Shown here one piece after another: positions 1-6,003 of a stretch of DNA of 7,673 nucleotides; positions within the stretch are counted from its first letter, which is position 1, and the number at the start of each line of letters is the position of its first letter. The translations under genes and the position numbers were made by a program. A model generated the notes under the pieces. That model did not search any database and was not told the origin of the DNA. It saw only the letters and a program-made list of their open reading frames with translations. Source of the stretch: Agromyces sp. (GTDB lineage: Bacteria > Actinomycetota > Actinomycetes > Actinomycetales > Microbacteriaceae); contig JAPSJU010000086.1 of NCBI GenBank assembly GCA_031178025.1, forward strand, positions 1-7,673, read 5' to 3'.

Positions 1-569
1 AGCGCGTTGACCCGGATACCCTGGCGGGCGAACTGCACGCCGAGCTCGCGGCTCATCGCGAGCACGCCGCCCTTCGACGCCGTGTAGGAGATCTGCGAGG
101 TCGCCGAGCCGAGCACCGCGACGAACGACGCCGTGTTGATGATCGATCCGCGGCCCTGCGCGACCATGTGCCGCAGCGCGGCGCGCGAGCACAGGTAGAC
201 CGACTTGAGGTTGACGTCCTGCACCTTCTGCCATGCCGGCAGCTCGGTCGTCTCGATCGAGTCGTCGTCGGGCGGTGAGATGCCCGCGTTGTTGAAGGCG
301 ATGTCGACGGAGCCGTAGGCCTCGGCGGCGGCGTCGAAGAGCCGATCCACCTGCGCCTCGTCGGTCACGTCGACCTGCACGAAGAGGCCGTCGACGAGCT
401 CGGCCGCGGCAGGCCCGGCGGTCGCGTCCATGTCGCCGATGACGACCCTCGCCCCTTCCGCAGCCAGGCGTTTGGCCGTGGCGAGGCCGATGCCGGAGGC
501 GCCGCCGGTGATGACGGCGACACGTCCGGCGAGTCGCTGGGTGAGGTCGATGCGGGGGAGATCGGTCAT
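1..569 (-). CDS. SDR-family NAD(P)-dependent oxidoreductase, C-terminus cut by window edge
   Basis: This is a classical short-chain dehydrogenase/reductase. About 189 residues are present; classical SDRs are usually near 250, so roughly the last 60-70 lie beyond the left edge. Seen in the sequence: the Rossmann glycine motif TGGASGIG at residues 21-28, an acidic residue (D46) after the second strand that usually favours NAD over NADP, NNAG at 93-96, and the catalytic set N120, S148, Y162 and K166 (YTASK). The ATG start is supported by AAGGAG at 574-579. It is the last visible gene of the operon, 47 bp after the aldehyde dehydrogenase. Family membership is firm. General annotation would be 3-oxoacyl-ACP-reductase-like, but in this operon I infer that it oxidises the hydroxyl group of a gamma-glutamyl amino alcohol (for example gamma-glutamylethanolamide) to the aldehyde used by the neighbouring ALDH. 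That substrate is not shown by sequence alone. Confidence 0.93.
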   Translation of the reverse strand, partial: MTDLPRIDLTQRLAGRVAVITGGASGIGLATAKRLAAEGARVVIGDMDATAGPAAAELVDGLFVQVDVTDEAQVDRLFDAAAEAYGSVDIAFNNAGISPPDDDSIETTELPAWQKVQDVNLKSVYLCSRAALRHMVAQGRGSIINTASFVAVLGSATSQISYTASKGGVLAMSRELGVQFARQGIRVNA

Positions 570-616
570 GGTGCTCCTTGGGTCGAGGCGGTGTCGAGGT
601 GAGGGAGACCCGGGCG

Positions 617-1990
617 CTACTCGGGCGCCGGGGCGGGGTCGACGGCGAGGAAGACGTTCTTCGTCTCGGTGAAGGCGAGCGGAGCGTCGGGGCCGAGTTC
701 ACGGCCGAGTCCCGATTGCTTGTATCCGCCGAACGGCGTCGCATAGCGCACGGAGGAGTGCGAGTTGACGCTGAGGTTGCCCGCCTCGATGGCGCGCGCC
801 ACTCGGATGCCGCGGCTGAGGTCGCGGGTCCAGACGGAGCCGGAGAGCCCGTACCGGCTCGCGTTCGCGAAGCCGACGGCGTCCGCTTCGTCGTCGAACG
901 GGAACACCGAGACGACCGGTCCGAAGACCTCCTCGCGGGCGACCCGGGAGTCGCGCGCCGGCGTGAGCACCGTCGGCGGGAACCAGTAGCCCGGACCGGA
1001 CGGCGCATGCCCGCGGAAGGCGACGTCGGTGTCGTCCGGCACGAACGAGCGGACCCGTTCGAGGTGCTGGCGGGCGACGAGCGGACCCATCTCGGTCGTG
1101 TCGTCGGCGGGGTCGCCGACCCTGACGCCGGCGACGGCGGGTTCGAGCAGCTCCATGAACCGCTCGAAGACGCTGCGCTCGACGAGGATGCGGCTGCGCG
1201 CGCAGCAGTCCTGCCCGGCGTTCTCGAACACGCCGTACGGTGCGGTGGCCGCCGCCTGCTCGAGGTCGGAGTCGGCGAAGACGAGGTTCGCGCTCTTGCC
1301 CCCGAGCTCGAGGGTCACGCGTTTGACCTGATCGGCGCAGCCCGCCATGATGCGCTTGCCGACCTCGGTGGAGCCGGTGAAGACCACCTTGCGCACCGTC
1401 TCGTTCGTGACGAACCGCTCACCGACCACGGAGCCGGCACCGGGCACGACCTGGAAGAGCCCCTCGGGCAGGCCGGACTCGAGTGCGAGCTCGGCGAGCC
1501 GCAGGCTCGAGAGCGGAGTCCACTCCGCGGGTTTCAGCACGACGGCGTTGCCGGCGGCGAGCGCCGGCGCGAAGCCCCAGGCGGCGATCGTCATGGGGAA
1601 GTTCCACGGCGTGATGACGCCGACGACGCCGAGCGGCTCCTGGAAGGTGATGTCGAGTCCGCCCGCCACCGGGATCTGCCGGCCGAAGAGGCGCTCGGGC
1701 GCCGCCGAGTAGTACTCGAGCACGTCGCGCACGTGGCCGGCCTCCCAGCGTGCCTGTCCGATCGGATGTCCGGAGTTGCGCATCTCGATGCTCGCGAGCT
1801 CCTCGGTCGCGCCGTCCACGGCGGCCGCGAAGCGGCGCAGCATCCTCGCCCGATCGACGGGCGCGAGCGCCGCCCAGCCCCGCTGCGCCACGGCGGCTCG
1901 CGCGATGGCGGCATCCGTCTCCTCGATCGACGAGGAGTCGACGGTGGCGACGACCGCCTCGTCGGCCGGGTTCAGGATGGTGTGGCTCAC
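617..1990 (-). CDS. NAD(P)-dependent aldehyde dehydrogenase (PuuC-like role)
   Basis: A 457-residue ALDH-superfamily enzyme, slightly shorter at the N-terminus than the usual 480-500. Visible family motifs: PWNFP at 128-132 with the oxyanion Asn130, LKPAE at 152-156 with cofactor-binding Lys153, GSTEVGK at 206-212, LELGGK at 227-232 with general base Glu228, the nucleophile Cys262 in GQDCCARSR, and EVFGP with Glu354. No key residue is missing. The GTG start at 1990 is chosen because AAGGAGG (1996-2002) lies 5 nt upstream; the frame stays open far upstream but antisense to nothing plausible. The start overlaps the hydrolase stop as GTGA, indicating translational coupling. By analogy with PuuC and with the S. 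coelicolor ethanolamine route, I infer that it oxidises a gamma-glutamylated aminoaldehyde to the acid (gamma-glutamylglycine if the substrate is ethanolamine). The enzyme class is certain; the substrate is inferred from the neighbours. Confidence 0.96.
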   Translation of the reverse strand: MSHTILNPADEAVVATVDSSSIEETDAAIARAAVAQRGWAALAPVDRARMLRRFAAAVDGATEELASIEMRNSGHPIGQARWEAGHVRDVLEYYSAAPERLFGRQIPVAGGLDITFQEPLGVVGVITPWNFPMTIAAWGFAPALAAGNAVVLKPAEWTPLSSLRLAELALESGLPEGLFQVVPGAGSVVGERFVTNETVRKVVFTGSTEVGKRIMAGCADQVKRVTLELGGKSANLVFADSDLEQAAATAPYGVFENAGQDCCARSRILVERSVFERFMELLEPAVAGVRVGDPADDTTEMGPLVARQHLERVRSFVPDDTDVAFRGHAPSGPGYWFPPTVLTPARDSRVAREEVFGPVVSVFPFDDEADAVGFANASRYGLSGSVWTRDLSRGIRVARAIEAGNLSVNSHSSVRYATPFGGYKQSGLGRELGPDAPLAFTETKNVFLAVDPAPAPE

Positions 1991-2748
1991 GATGGCCTCC
2001 TTCTCGCTCGGTGCGTGCGGGCCGCCTCGACGAGGCCGGCGAAGAGTCGCCGGTCGGCGGCGTTCTCCTCGGGATGCCACTGCACCGCGAGGCCGAAGGG
2101 CACGGTCTCGAGTTCCACGGCCTCGATGACGCCGTCGGTGGTGCGTGCCGTCACGGTGAGTCCCTCGGCCACCTCGTCGATGGCCTGGTGGTGATAGAGG
2201 TGCACGGGCAGGGTGGGGACCGCCTCCGCCCCGAGGAGGGCCGCGAGGCGGGAGCCCTTCTCGATCGCGACGTCGCCCTCGCCGAACACCGCGGGAGCGG
2301 GCTGGTACCGCTCGGAGCCCACCACATCGGGCAGATGCTGTACGAGGGTGCCCCCGAGCGACACGTTGAGCAGCTGCGCTCCGCGGCAGATCCCGAGGAA
2401 GGGCAGTTCCTCGGCGATCGCCTCCGTGAGCAGCGCGTCCTCCCAGGCGTCGCGGTCGGTGCGCGGGGCGCCGGTGCGCGGGTGGGGCGACTGCCCATAT
2501 CGTGCCGGATCGATGTCGGCGCCGCCCGAGACGATGAGCCCGTCGAGCGGAGCGAGCACCGCGCTCGCGATCTGCGCCGAGACGGGCTGCGGAGGGAGGA
2601 GCACGGCGACGCCGCCGGCGTCGGTCACCGCGTCGAGGTACACCTTCGGGAGGAAGGAGGCGGGGACGTCCCACACGCCCGTCTGCGCGCGCTCGAGGTA
2701 CGTCGTGACGCCGATGAGGGGCGGTCGCTCAGAGCCGTTCGAAGCCAC
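1987..2748 (-). CDS. Gamma-glutamyl hydrolase, class I GATase / peptidase C26 family (PuuD-like)
   Basis: A 253-residue class I glutamine amidotransferase-fold hydrolase, the size typical of PuuD (gamma-glutamyl-GABA hydrolase). The complete triad is visible: nucleophile Cys121 in the elbow GICRG (119-123), and His226 and Glu228 in QWHPEE (224-229). SGGADIDP (74-81) and YHHQAID (185-191) are characteristic of the C26/PuuD group. I place the start at GTG 2748 (MASNGSERPP) because GGGAG at 2756-2760 precedes it by 7 nt and the homologous part (PLIGVTTY) begins at once. An upstream ATG would run deep into the ligase gene. The gene overlaps the end of the ligase by 20 bp and its TGA overlaps the ALDH GTG. 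Inferred role: the last step of the pathway, cutting the gamma-glutamyl amide to give back glutamate plus the oxidised amino acid (glycine if ethanolamine is the substrate). It acts in the cytoplasm; no signal peptide is seen. Confidence 0.94.
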   Translation of the reverse strand: MASNGSERPPLIGVTTYLERAQTGVWDVPASFLPKVYLDAVTDAGGVAVLLPPQPVSAQIASAVLAPLDGLIVSGGADIDPARYGQSPHPRTGAPRTDRDAWEDALLTEAIAEELPFLGICRGAQLLNVSLGGTLVQHLPDVVGSERYQPAPAVFGEGDVAIEKGSRLAALLGAEAVPTLPVHLYHHQAIDEVAEGLTVTARTTDGVIEAVELETVPFGLAVQWHPEENAADRRLFAGLVEAARTHRARRRPS

Positions 2749-4096
2749 GCACCCGCTCCCAATCCGTGACGGCCGCGTCGTATGCCGCGAGCTCGATGCG
2801 TGCGTTGTTGAGGTAGTGCTCGACGACCTCGTCACCGAAGGCGTCGCGGGCGATGCCGGAGCCGGCGAACAGTTCGGCCGATTCCCGCAGGGAGGCGGGC
2901 ACGCGTGCGACATCCGATTCGTAGGCATTGCCCTCGAACAGCTCGCCGAGCTCGAGTTCCCGGTCGATGCCGTGCAGGCCGGCGGCGATGAGCGCCGCGA
3001 CCGCGAGGTACTGGTTCACGTCACCGCCCGGTACGCGATTCTCGACGCGCATGCCGTGCCCGTGCCCGACGACGCGAAGCGCGCACGTGCGGTTGTCGAG
3101 GCCCCACGCGATCGCGGTCGGGGCGAAGCTGCCCGCGACGTAGCGCTTGTAGGAGTTGATGTTCGGTGCCGAGAAGAGGGTGAGTTCGCGCATCGCGGCG
3201 AGCTGGCCGGCGAGGAAGTGCCGGAAGAGCTTCGACATGCCGTGAGGGGCATCCGCATCGCTGAACACCGCGCCGCCGTCCTTCCCGCGGAGCGAGATGT
3301 GGATGTGGCAGCTGTTCCCCTCCCGCTCGTTGAACTTCGCCATGAACGTCAACGACTTGCCGTGCCGGTCGGCGATCTCCTTGGCCCCGTTCTTGTAGAC
3401 GGAGTGGTTGTCGCACGTGGCGAGCGCGTCGGTGTAGCGGAAGGCGATCTCCTGCTGGCCGAAGTTGCACTCGCCCTTCACGCCCTCGCAGTACATGCCG
3501 GCGCCGTCCATGGAGTTGCGGATGTCACGCAGCAGCGGCTCCATGCGGGTGGACGCGAGGAGCGCGTAGTCGATGTTGTAGTCGCTCGCCGGGGTCAGGT
3601 CGCGGTAGCCCTTCTGCCACGCCGACCGGAACGAGTCGTCGAAGACGATGAACTCGAGTTCGGTGCCGACGAAGGCGGTGAGGCCCCGTTCGGCGAGCCG
3701 CTCGAGTTGCCGTTGCAGGATGCGGCGCGGCGACGCCTCCACCGGCGTGCCGTCGAGCCACTGCAGGTCCGCGGTGACGAGCGCGGTGGCCTCGAGCCAG
3801 GGGACCATGCGCAGCGTCGTGAAATCGGGGATCATCGCCATGTCGCCGTAGCCGCGCTCCCAGCTCGACATCGCGTAGCCGTCGACGGTGTTCATCTCGA
3901 CGTCCACCGCGAGCAGGTAGTTGCAGCACTCGGCTCCGTGCTCGGCCACGTCGTCGAGGAAGAGCCTCGCCGAGACGCGTTTGCCGATGAGCCGGCCCTG
4001 CATGTCGGTGAACGCGACGATGACGGTGTCGACGTGACCGTCGGCGACGGCGTCGCGAAGCTGGTCGAGCGAGAGAAATCCGGTCGGTGCCGACAT
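2729..4096 (-). CDS. Glutamine-synthetase-like gamma-glutamyl-amine ligase (GlnA4/PuuA type)
   Basis: A 455-residue member of the glutamine synthetase superfamily. Seen: an N-terminal beta-grasp part with DMQGRLIGKR (31-40), then the catalytic domain with metal-ligand motif TELEF (E146, E148), the CEGVKGECNFGQQE segment (203-216) with conserved acids, CHIHIS (263-268) with the ligand/ATP-site histidine, INSYKR (313-318), NRTCALR (335-341) and VENR (351-354). The NLYxLPPEE loop carrying the adenylylation tyrosine of true GlnA is absent, as in PuuA, GlnA3 and GlnA4. This argues against housekeeping ammonia assimilation. The family joins glutamate to a primary amine at the expense of ATP. The partners (an ethanolamine-type permease, SDR and ALDH) point to gamma-glutamylethanolamide synthetase, the activity described for S. 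coelicolor GlnA4; gamma-glutamylputrescine synthetase is the main alternative. The ATG start has GGAGGAG at 4104-4110. It is the first gene of the minus-strand operon. Confidence 0.95.
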   Translation of the reverse strand: MSAPTGFLSLDQLRDAVADGHVDTVIVAFTDMQGRLIGKRVSARLFLDDVAEHGAECCNYLLAVDVEMNTVDGYAMSSWERGYGDMAMIPDFTTLRMVPWLEATALVTADLQWLDGTPVEASPRRILQRQLERLAERGLTAFVGTELEFIVFDDSFRSAWQKGYRDLTPASDYNIDYALLASTRMEPLLRDIRNSMDGAGMYCEGVKGECNFGQQEIAFRYTDALATCDNHSVYKNGAKEIADRHGKSLTFMAKFNEREGNSCHIHISLRGKDGGAVFSDADAPHGMSKLFRHFLAGQLAAMRELTLFSAPNINSYKRYVAGSFAPTAIAWGLDNRTCALRVVGHGHGMRVENRVPGGDVNQYLAVAALIAAGLHGIDRELELGELFEGNAYESDVARVPASLRESAELFAGSGIARDAFGDEVVEHYLNNARIELAAYDAAVTDWERVRGFERL

Positions 4097-4120
4097 CCGT
4101 TGGCTCCTCCTCGATGCGGG

Positions 4121-4143
4121 AATGGTCTGCGATGGCGACCATT
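4121..4143. promoter_or_regulatory. Palindromic operator candidate, copy 1 (ligase side)
   Basis: Arms AATGGTC (4121-4127) and GACCATT (4137-4143) form a perfect 7-bp inverted repeat around a 9-bp centre. The same layout recurs at 4207-4229. It overlaps the candidate -10 box and likely transcription start of the minus-strand operon, where a bound repressor would block initiation. The regulator family is not identified; FadR/GntR or TetR proteins commonly bind sites of this form. Confidence 0.6.
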
Positions 4144-4146
4144 ACA
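4141..4146 (-). promoter_or_regulatory. Candidate -10 box of the minus-strand catabolic operon
   Basis: On the minus strand this reads TGTAAT, five of six matches to TATAAT. Transcription would begin near 4135, inside operator copy 1, leaving a leader of about 40 nt before the ligase ATG. No good -35 hexamer is seen at normal spacing. Confidence 0.35.
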
Positions 4147-4206
4147 CCACAGAGACAGCAGTCGACGGCGGCGGGTTCCGATGATCTGTGGTCAGTCGGA
4201 CTCGAG

Positions 4207-4229
4207 AAAGGTCTGTACGAGCGACCATT
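4207..4229. promoter_or_regulatory. Palindromic operator candidate, copy 2 (permease side)
   Basis: Arms AAAGGTC (4207-4213) and GACCATT (4223-4229) are separated by 9 bp. They form an inverted repeat with one mismatch and agree with copy 1 at 17 of 23 positions in the same orientation, 86 bp away. It covers the -35/spacer region of the candidate permease promoter (-10 at 4238-4243), a classical repressor position. Confidence 0.6.
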
Positions 4230-4237
4230 GCGCGCCC

Positions 4238-4243
4238 TATAGT
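4238..4243 (+). promoter_or_regulatory. Candidate -10 box of the permease promoter
   Basis: TATAGT matches the TATAAT consensus at five of six positions. It is placed about 70 bp before the ATG at 4315. The matching -35 is weak (around 4214-4220) and lies inside operator copy 2, as would suit a regulated promoter. Predicted by eye only. Confidence 0.4.
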
Positions 4244-4314
4244 CGGGCCATCACATGCAGCCCCGCGCCCCGGCCCCACCACCCCGGCCCGCGCGACGAG
4301 CAGAGGGAGCCGCC

Positions 4315-5877
4315 ATGACGAAGGACACGCTGAAGGTCTCCGGCGTGAAGTACACCACCGCGGAATCGGGGTACTTCGAGAAACGGCGGCTCACCCGGTC
4401 GGCGGGCGTCTGGGGGCTCTGGGGCCTCGCGGTCGCCGCGGTCATCTCGGGTGACTTCTCGGGCTGGAACTTCGGCATCGACTTCGCCGGGTTCGGCGGC
4501 ATGGTCATCGCGTTCGCGATCCTCGTCGTCATGTACTACGGCCTCATCTTCTCCATCGGGGAGATGGCCTCCGCGATGCCGCACACCGGGGGCGCCTACT
4601 CGTTCTCCCGAGCGGCCATGGGTCCGTGGGGCGGGTTCATCACCGGGCTCGCGGAGACCATCGAGTACGTCGCCACGACCGCGGTGATCGTGTTCTTCTC
4701 CGGCGCCTATGCCGACGCGATCACGAGCGAACTCCTCGGCTTCTCGATGCCGCAGTGGGTGTGGTGGATCCTCCTCTACCTGGTCTTCATCGCGCTCAAC
4801 TCGGCCGGCGCGAGCATCTCGTTCAAGTTCGCCATCGTCGTCTCGATCATCTCGATCGCGATCCTCCTCGTGTTCAGCGCGATGGCGATCTTCTCGGGCC
4901 AGTTCTCGTGGGACAAGCTCTTCGACATCGCACCCGACGCCGGCCAGACCGCATTCCTGCCGCACGGCGTCTTCCCGATCCTCTTCGCCCTGCCGTTCGC
5001 GATGTGGTTCTTCCTCGGCATCGAGGAACTCCCGCTCGCCGCAGAGGAATCGAATGATCCCGTACGTGACATCCCGCGGGCCGGGCTCATCGCCCGGGCG
5101 ACGCTCATCGTCACCGGTCTGCTGGTGCTCTTCCTCAACACCGGCGTCGTCGGGGCCGAGGCGACCGGCGTCGCCGGCGAGCCGTTGCTCGACGGGTTCC
5201 GCGCGATCGTCGGCGACGATGCCGCCGCGGTGCTCGCCCTGTTCGCGCTCATCGGCCTGCTCGCCTCGCTGCAGGGGATCATGTTCGCCTACGGACGCAA
5301 CATGTACTCGCTGTCCCGAGCCGGCTACTACCCGAAGTTCCTCTCGCTCACCGGACGGCGGCAGACGCCATGGGTGGCGCTCGTGGCCGGCGCCGTGATC
5401 GGCTTCATCGCCCTCGTGGTGCTCGACCTGCTCGCCCAGGTCGACGCCGAGGGTGCCGGAGCGGTCGCCGGGGCCATCGTGCTCAACATCGCGGTGTGGG
5501 GAGCGGTGCTGGCCTACCTCCTGCAGATGATCGCGTTCGTGATCCTGCGTCGCAAGTACCCGAACGCCAAGCGACCCTACGTGAGCCCGTGGGGCGTGCC
5601 AGGGGCGGTCGTCGCCGCGATCATCGCGGGGCTCATCTTCCTCGGGTTCCTCCTGAATCCGACCTTCGTCCCCGCGATCATCGCCATCGGCGTCGTGTAC
5701 GCCGTGATGCTCGTGATCTTCGCCGTCTGGGGCAGGCACCGACTGGTGCTCTCGCCCGAGGAGGAGTACGCGGTGTCGGGCGGATTGCACGGCGACCCGC
5801 AGGCCGAGGGCTACGGCGGTGACGTGGAATCGGAGCTCCTCGCGGCCGACGGCCGGGACGAGACCGGACGCGCCTGA
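4315..5877 (+). CDS. eat: Ethanolamine-permease-type APC transporter
   Basis: A 520-residue integral membrane protein of the amino acid-polyamine-organocation superfamily with about 12 hydrophobic segments, roughly at residues 30-50, 58-84, 105-130, 147-163, 170-195, 218-240, 258-280, 303-327, 352-376, 385-410, 428-447 and 450-472. The segments SGDFSGWNFG (45-54), PHTGGAYSFSRAAMGPWGG (89-107) and FAMWFFLGIEELPLAAEE (228-245) are typical of the ethanolamine permease (Eat) branch, which takes up ethanolamine with protons. A charged, probably cytoplasmic tail of about 45 residues follows the last helix. The ATG is chosen from GAGGGAG at 4303-4309, 5 nt upstream; an in-frame ATG at 4255 lacks such a site. 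It is divergent from the gamma-glutamyl-amine operon with shared operator-like repeats, so it probably supplies that pathway. Family is firm; ethanolamine as substrate is likely, and a related amine or amino acid is possible. Confidence 0.93.
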   Translation: MTKDTLKVSGVKYTTAESGYFEKRRLTRSAGVWGLWGLAVAAVISGDFSGWNFGIDFAGFGGMVIAFAILVVMYYGLIFSIGEMASAMPHTGGAYSFSRAAMGPWGGFITGLAETIEYVATTAVIVFFSGAYADAITSELLGFSMPQWVWWILLYLVFIALNSAGASISFKFAIVVSIISIAILLVFSAMAIFSGQFSWDKLFDIAPDAGQTAFLPHGVFPILFALPFAMWFFLGIEELPLAAEESNDPVRDIPRAGLIARATLIVTGLLVLFLNTGVVGAEATGVAGEPLLDGFRAIVGDDAAAVLALFALIGLLASLQGIMFAYGRNMYSLSRAGYYPKFLSLTGRRQTPWVALVAGAVIGFIALVVLDLLAQVDAEGAGAVAGAIVLNIAVWGAVLAYLLQMIAFVILRRKYPNAKRPYVSPWGVPGAVVAAIIAGLIFLGFLLNPTFVPAIIAIGVVYAVMLVIFAVWGRHRLVLSPEEEYAVSGGLHGDPQAEGYGGDVESELLAADGRDETGRA

Positions 5878-5892
5878 GCGGATGAGGCGGCA

Positions 5893-5922
5893 GGCGGTCG
5901 GGCGGCGGCACGCCCGACCGCC
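5893..5922 (+). terminator. GC-rich hairpin terminator after the permease gene
   Basis: A perfect 12-bp stem (5893-5904 pairing with 5911-5922, arm GGCGGTCGGGCG) closes a 6-nt loop 15 bp after the permease stop. There is no T-tract, which is common for actinobacterial terminators. It separates the permease from the aspartase gene. Confidence 0.7.
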
Positions 5923-5941
5923 CGTCGTGCGTGCTCGGCGG

Positions 5942-5947
5942 TAGGCT
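5942..5947 (+). promoter_or_regulatory. Candidate -10 box upstream of aspartase
   Basis: TAGGCT fits the TAnnnT form common in actinobacterial -10 boxes. It lies just after the hairpin terminator and about 57 bp before the GTG at 6004. No convincing -35 is visible. It supports independent transcription of the aspartase gene, weakly. Confidence 0.35.
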
Positions 5948-6003
5948 CGGAGTCGAGTACGAAGCGCGGCGATCCCGCGCGAACGAGGCAATGGAGCCGC
6001 ACC

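Larger units (their letters stand above)
4097..4314. promoter_or_regulatory. Divergent control region between the catabolic operon and the permease
   Basis: This is the 218-bp non-coding stretch between two divergent starts. It contains both ribosome binding sites, two 23-bp palindromic elements (4121-4143 and 4207-4229), candidate -10 boxes on both strands and an 8-bp inverted repeat between them. It is less GC-rich around 4120-4215 than the flanking genes. The layout suggests one regulator controlling uptake and catabolism together. Confidence 0.7.

Noticed and set aside
578..2194. A 538-codon plus-strand open frame opposite the ALDH and hydrolase genes
   Set aside because: Low-complexity Arg/Glu/Gly-rich translation with no motif; the minus strand encodes an intact ALDH and hydrolase.
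617..2674. A longer 685-residue ALDH with an N-terminal extension
   Set aside because: The upstream part is arginine/proline-rich shadow of the hydrolase gene. The strong AAGGAGG five bases before GTG 1990 and the ALDH family boundary fix the start.
3525..4142. An alternative minus-strand frame starting upstream of the ligase ATG
   Set aside because: Out of frame with the ligase; the product is arginine-rich and lacks motifs. The ATG at 4096 has a proper ribosome binding site.
2213..4318. A 701-codon plus-strand open frame opposite the ligase and running into the control region
   Set aside because: It mirrors the ligase codons, has no domain signature, and would cross the divergent promoters.
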